DNA of 52,644 bases from Clostridiales bacterium (GTDB lineage Bacteria > Bacillota > Clostridia > Monoglobales > Monoglobaceae). This document shows, piece after piece, positions 52,101 through 52,644 of the stretch (the stretch's first letter is position 1; each line of letters starts with the position of its first letter). A program made the position numbers and the translations under genes. A model generated the notes under the pieces. It had not been told where the DNA came from. It did not search any database and saw nothing but the letters and a program-made list of their open reading frames with translations. Location of the stretch: the NCBI GenBank assembly GCA_019419865.1, contig JAHZIG010000018.1, positions 1-52,644 of the forward strand, written 5' to 3'.

Positions 52101-52356
52101 TTTCGGAGTAGACGAGCCGATAACGAGAGCGCAGGCGGCGGCGCTCATGGGCAGACTGCTCGCGCCGGAGGTTACGGGAACGCCCGAGTTCACGGATTCG
52201 ACGGACATACCCGACTGGGCTGCGGATGCGATATACGCGAGCGTACAGCTCGGACTGATTGAAGGCGACGACGGCGGCGCCTTCAGACCGACGGATAACC
52301 TCACAAGAGCCGAGGCGGCTACGATAATTGCGAGGGTAATAAATTACAAAGGTTAA
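49144..52356 (+). CDS. SLH-anchored GLUG-repeat surface protein, paralogue
   Basis: The 1070-residue protein shares the layout of the gene at 43376-46516: signal peptide (KRIFIFLFALAVAVSTLGG), opening VIEISNVADLICIADRPDAD, GLUG-type repeats (IRNCCAVGSIAGAGSVGGFA, NSGGRISNCYVYGGEVSSLN) in three modules, and three SLH domains (TDISGHWAEATIRNLVEKDV, then ITRAQAAALMGRLL and LTRAEAATIIARVI). N-terminal modules have diverged, while the end is nearly identical, including a 59-base identical stretch at 52111-52169 matching 46268-46326. The ribosome binding site is AGGGGGAG. It lies 69 bases after the GH97 gene with no terminator between, so they may be co-transcribed. Role: probable adhesin or wall-surface scaffold. 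Confidence 0.9.
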   Translation: MKRIFIFLFALAVAVSTLGGAQFTDVSAAEVIEISNVADLICIADRPDADYRLASDIDMEALDDLDGFEWESIPSFSGNFYGDGHSITVIDEPLFGTIESGATVQDLKVEGSSIYRDGDAGIFAGVVKGEIRNCCAVGSIAGAGSVGGFAGAILGGKTSDCYASVRISQTLEEGVGIGGFAGAVENADISNCYSSAKIDLFNSDDVPYDEVGGFIGACENSDINACYYYLTEDSDEISDIGTGGGAAAMLSVEEIRSARSFEGFDFVNTWTMIEGATEPRLISINGVGTEEKPYRIHSADDFNDLVSAGCGAENAGKYYILDSDIEGNLNMIGDDGSGFSGIFDGADHVIQKNNNSLFYAIDPNGVVKNIVLRGGRIYSDISGLGFITYYNYGVIENCHIYDSRGSCDSNMGAIAGYNMNGIIRRCSAEDVDVSGERSGFGGIVGYNDFGTISECAAIDSDIQGGQNDAGGIAGTVNGGLIENCMVLDGEVKIPGAMPRLGNAGGIAGGVYEGGIVRNCFVDQTIDSPNNGGGIAGNIDETGGIENCYYNSEKTEAAVGRTKTMTGALNSDTIKDISNFIGFDFNNVWTKDEEGNITIATVFGRGTEESPYIIRTESDWYNVGDGIDADGERVYYVLNNDLISGVYSLDSFNGSFNGQGHMVRASIFIEELNEYGFLSNVVVYKGKAVQDVNGGTVENCATILESVFNSGFAGTLSGGRISNCASVVADASSVVLAGGFIGEVIGGIITDCYVKNAVVSGDEYSGGFVGKNSGGRISNCYVYGGEVSSLNTTGGFAGRNDNGGVIENCCTTATVTESGTYRGAFVGLNYATIQNVFADNNVVPSFAGIDEGISSNISLSSDGGVMQTEFIKTASTNLIVNDTTIYTPTDRPTTQTDLTDISGHWAEATIRNLVEKDVINGYEDGTFRPEENATKGEYIKLLMTAAEEGTSGAFTNYRDVNASWAKGYIARAMDLGICDNINTSEESFGVDEPITRAQAAALMGRLLAPEVTGTPEFTDSTDIPDWAADAIYASVQLGLIEGDDGGAFRPTDNLTRAEAATIIARVINYKG

Positions 52357-52382
52357 AAGTTTGCAAGATCCGTAACATCAAG

Positions 52383-52417
52383 AGCTTCGCGGCGATATAC
52401 AGCTGCGGAGCTTTTTT
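52383..52417 (+). terminator. Intrinsic terminator after the last SLH gene
   Basis: AGCTTCGCGGC (52383-52393) pairs with GCTGCGGAGCT (52402-52412), eleven pairs with two wobbles, followed by a run of T. Confidence 0.88.
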
Positions 52418-52599
52418 GGCTCATGTAATAAAGGATTTTAACGCGATTGATTACGCGTAAGCGGCGTATTTATAATTTGTCTGTAACGATATCTTTGTCA
52501 AAAAATATAATAGATTATGGAGAATTAACTATAAGCTTTAGGGGAAATATAATTAAATAGGGAATATTAGCTAAAAAGGAAAAAGTATAGAAAAACATC

Positions 52600-52629
52600 T
52601 TGACAGGAGGAGAGAAAAGGTAGTATAAT
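52600..52629 (+). promoter_or_regulatory. Strong promoter pointing out of the window
   Basis: TTGACA (52600-52605) and TATAAT (52624-52629) match consensus at all twelve positions with an 18-base spacer. No frame begins before the window ends. The strength is typical of rRNA, tRNA or other stable-RNA promoters, but the product lies outside. Confidence 0.75.
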
Positions 52630-52644
52630 AGCGGAGTTGTCGCA

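Overview
The window looks like a chromosomal segment of an uncultured, gut- or rumen-type member of the Clostridia (Firmicutes/Bacillota). The evidence is purine-rich Shine-Dalgarno sequences before most genes, sigma-A promoters of the TTGACA/TATAAT type, a clostridial fatty-acid cluster that uses FabK, recA-recX-rimO-pgsA, a single bifunctional Rel enzyme, HemZ, DUF378, and several S-layer-homology (SLH) surface proteins. Abundant SLH and GLUG proteins recall Monoglobus-like lineages, but that placement is inference. ATA (Ile) and AGA/AGG (Arg) codons are common although base composition is near balanced. No rRNA, tRNA, CRISPR array, insertion sequence or prophage gene was found.

Bases 1-2820 are an accessory strip. 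It holds a compact candidate type I toxin-antitoxin locus (a 24-residue hydrophobic peptide opposed by a convergent antisense RNA), four copies of a short dispersed repeat, two orphan genes whose stop codons lie in that repeat, an XRE-type regulator beside a 15-bp palindrome, a decayed gene and an AT-rich 51-residue orphan. Bases 2826-13159 are mostly minus-strand: a K+-dependent membrane pyrophosphatase, a DUF218 protein, a plus-strand DUF378 protein behind a five-unit 16-bp tandem repeat, an RluA-type pseudouridine synthase, a secreted DNRLRE protein, CinA, ThiI and the cysteine desulfurase that would supply ThiI with sulfur.

Bases 13367-25816 run on the plus strand: mutS2, recJ, rel, an MBL hydrolase, hemZ, recA-recX, rimO and pgsA, which together cover DNA repair, the stringent response and tRNA/ribosome modification. 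Bases 26134-33428 are the lipid cluster plsX-fabH-fabK-fabD-fabG-acpP-fabF, closed by a strong terminator and followed by rnc. Next come an Elp3-like radical SAM protein, the thiamine ECF component ThiW and a GH25 lysozyme. Bases 36636-40905 are a methionine unit: metF, a stand-alone methionine synthase reactivation protein and a MetH that lacks that domain. The metF-reactivase gap contains a promoter, an early intrinsic terminator and two mutually exclusive hairpins, which together resemble an undescribed attenuator.

Bases 41129-52356 are a cell-surface region: a DUF6273/stalk-domain secreted protein, a ferritin, and three SLH-anchored proteins (two GLUG-repeat paralogues flanking a GH97 glycoside hydrolase). 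A strong promoter at the right edge points out of the window. The most promising unexplained items are the toxin-antitoxin locus at 85-379, the leader RNA at 37594-37796, the cysteine cluster at the end of the reactivation protein, and the repeats that end genes at 610-648 and 2081-2112.
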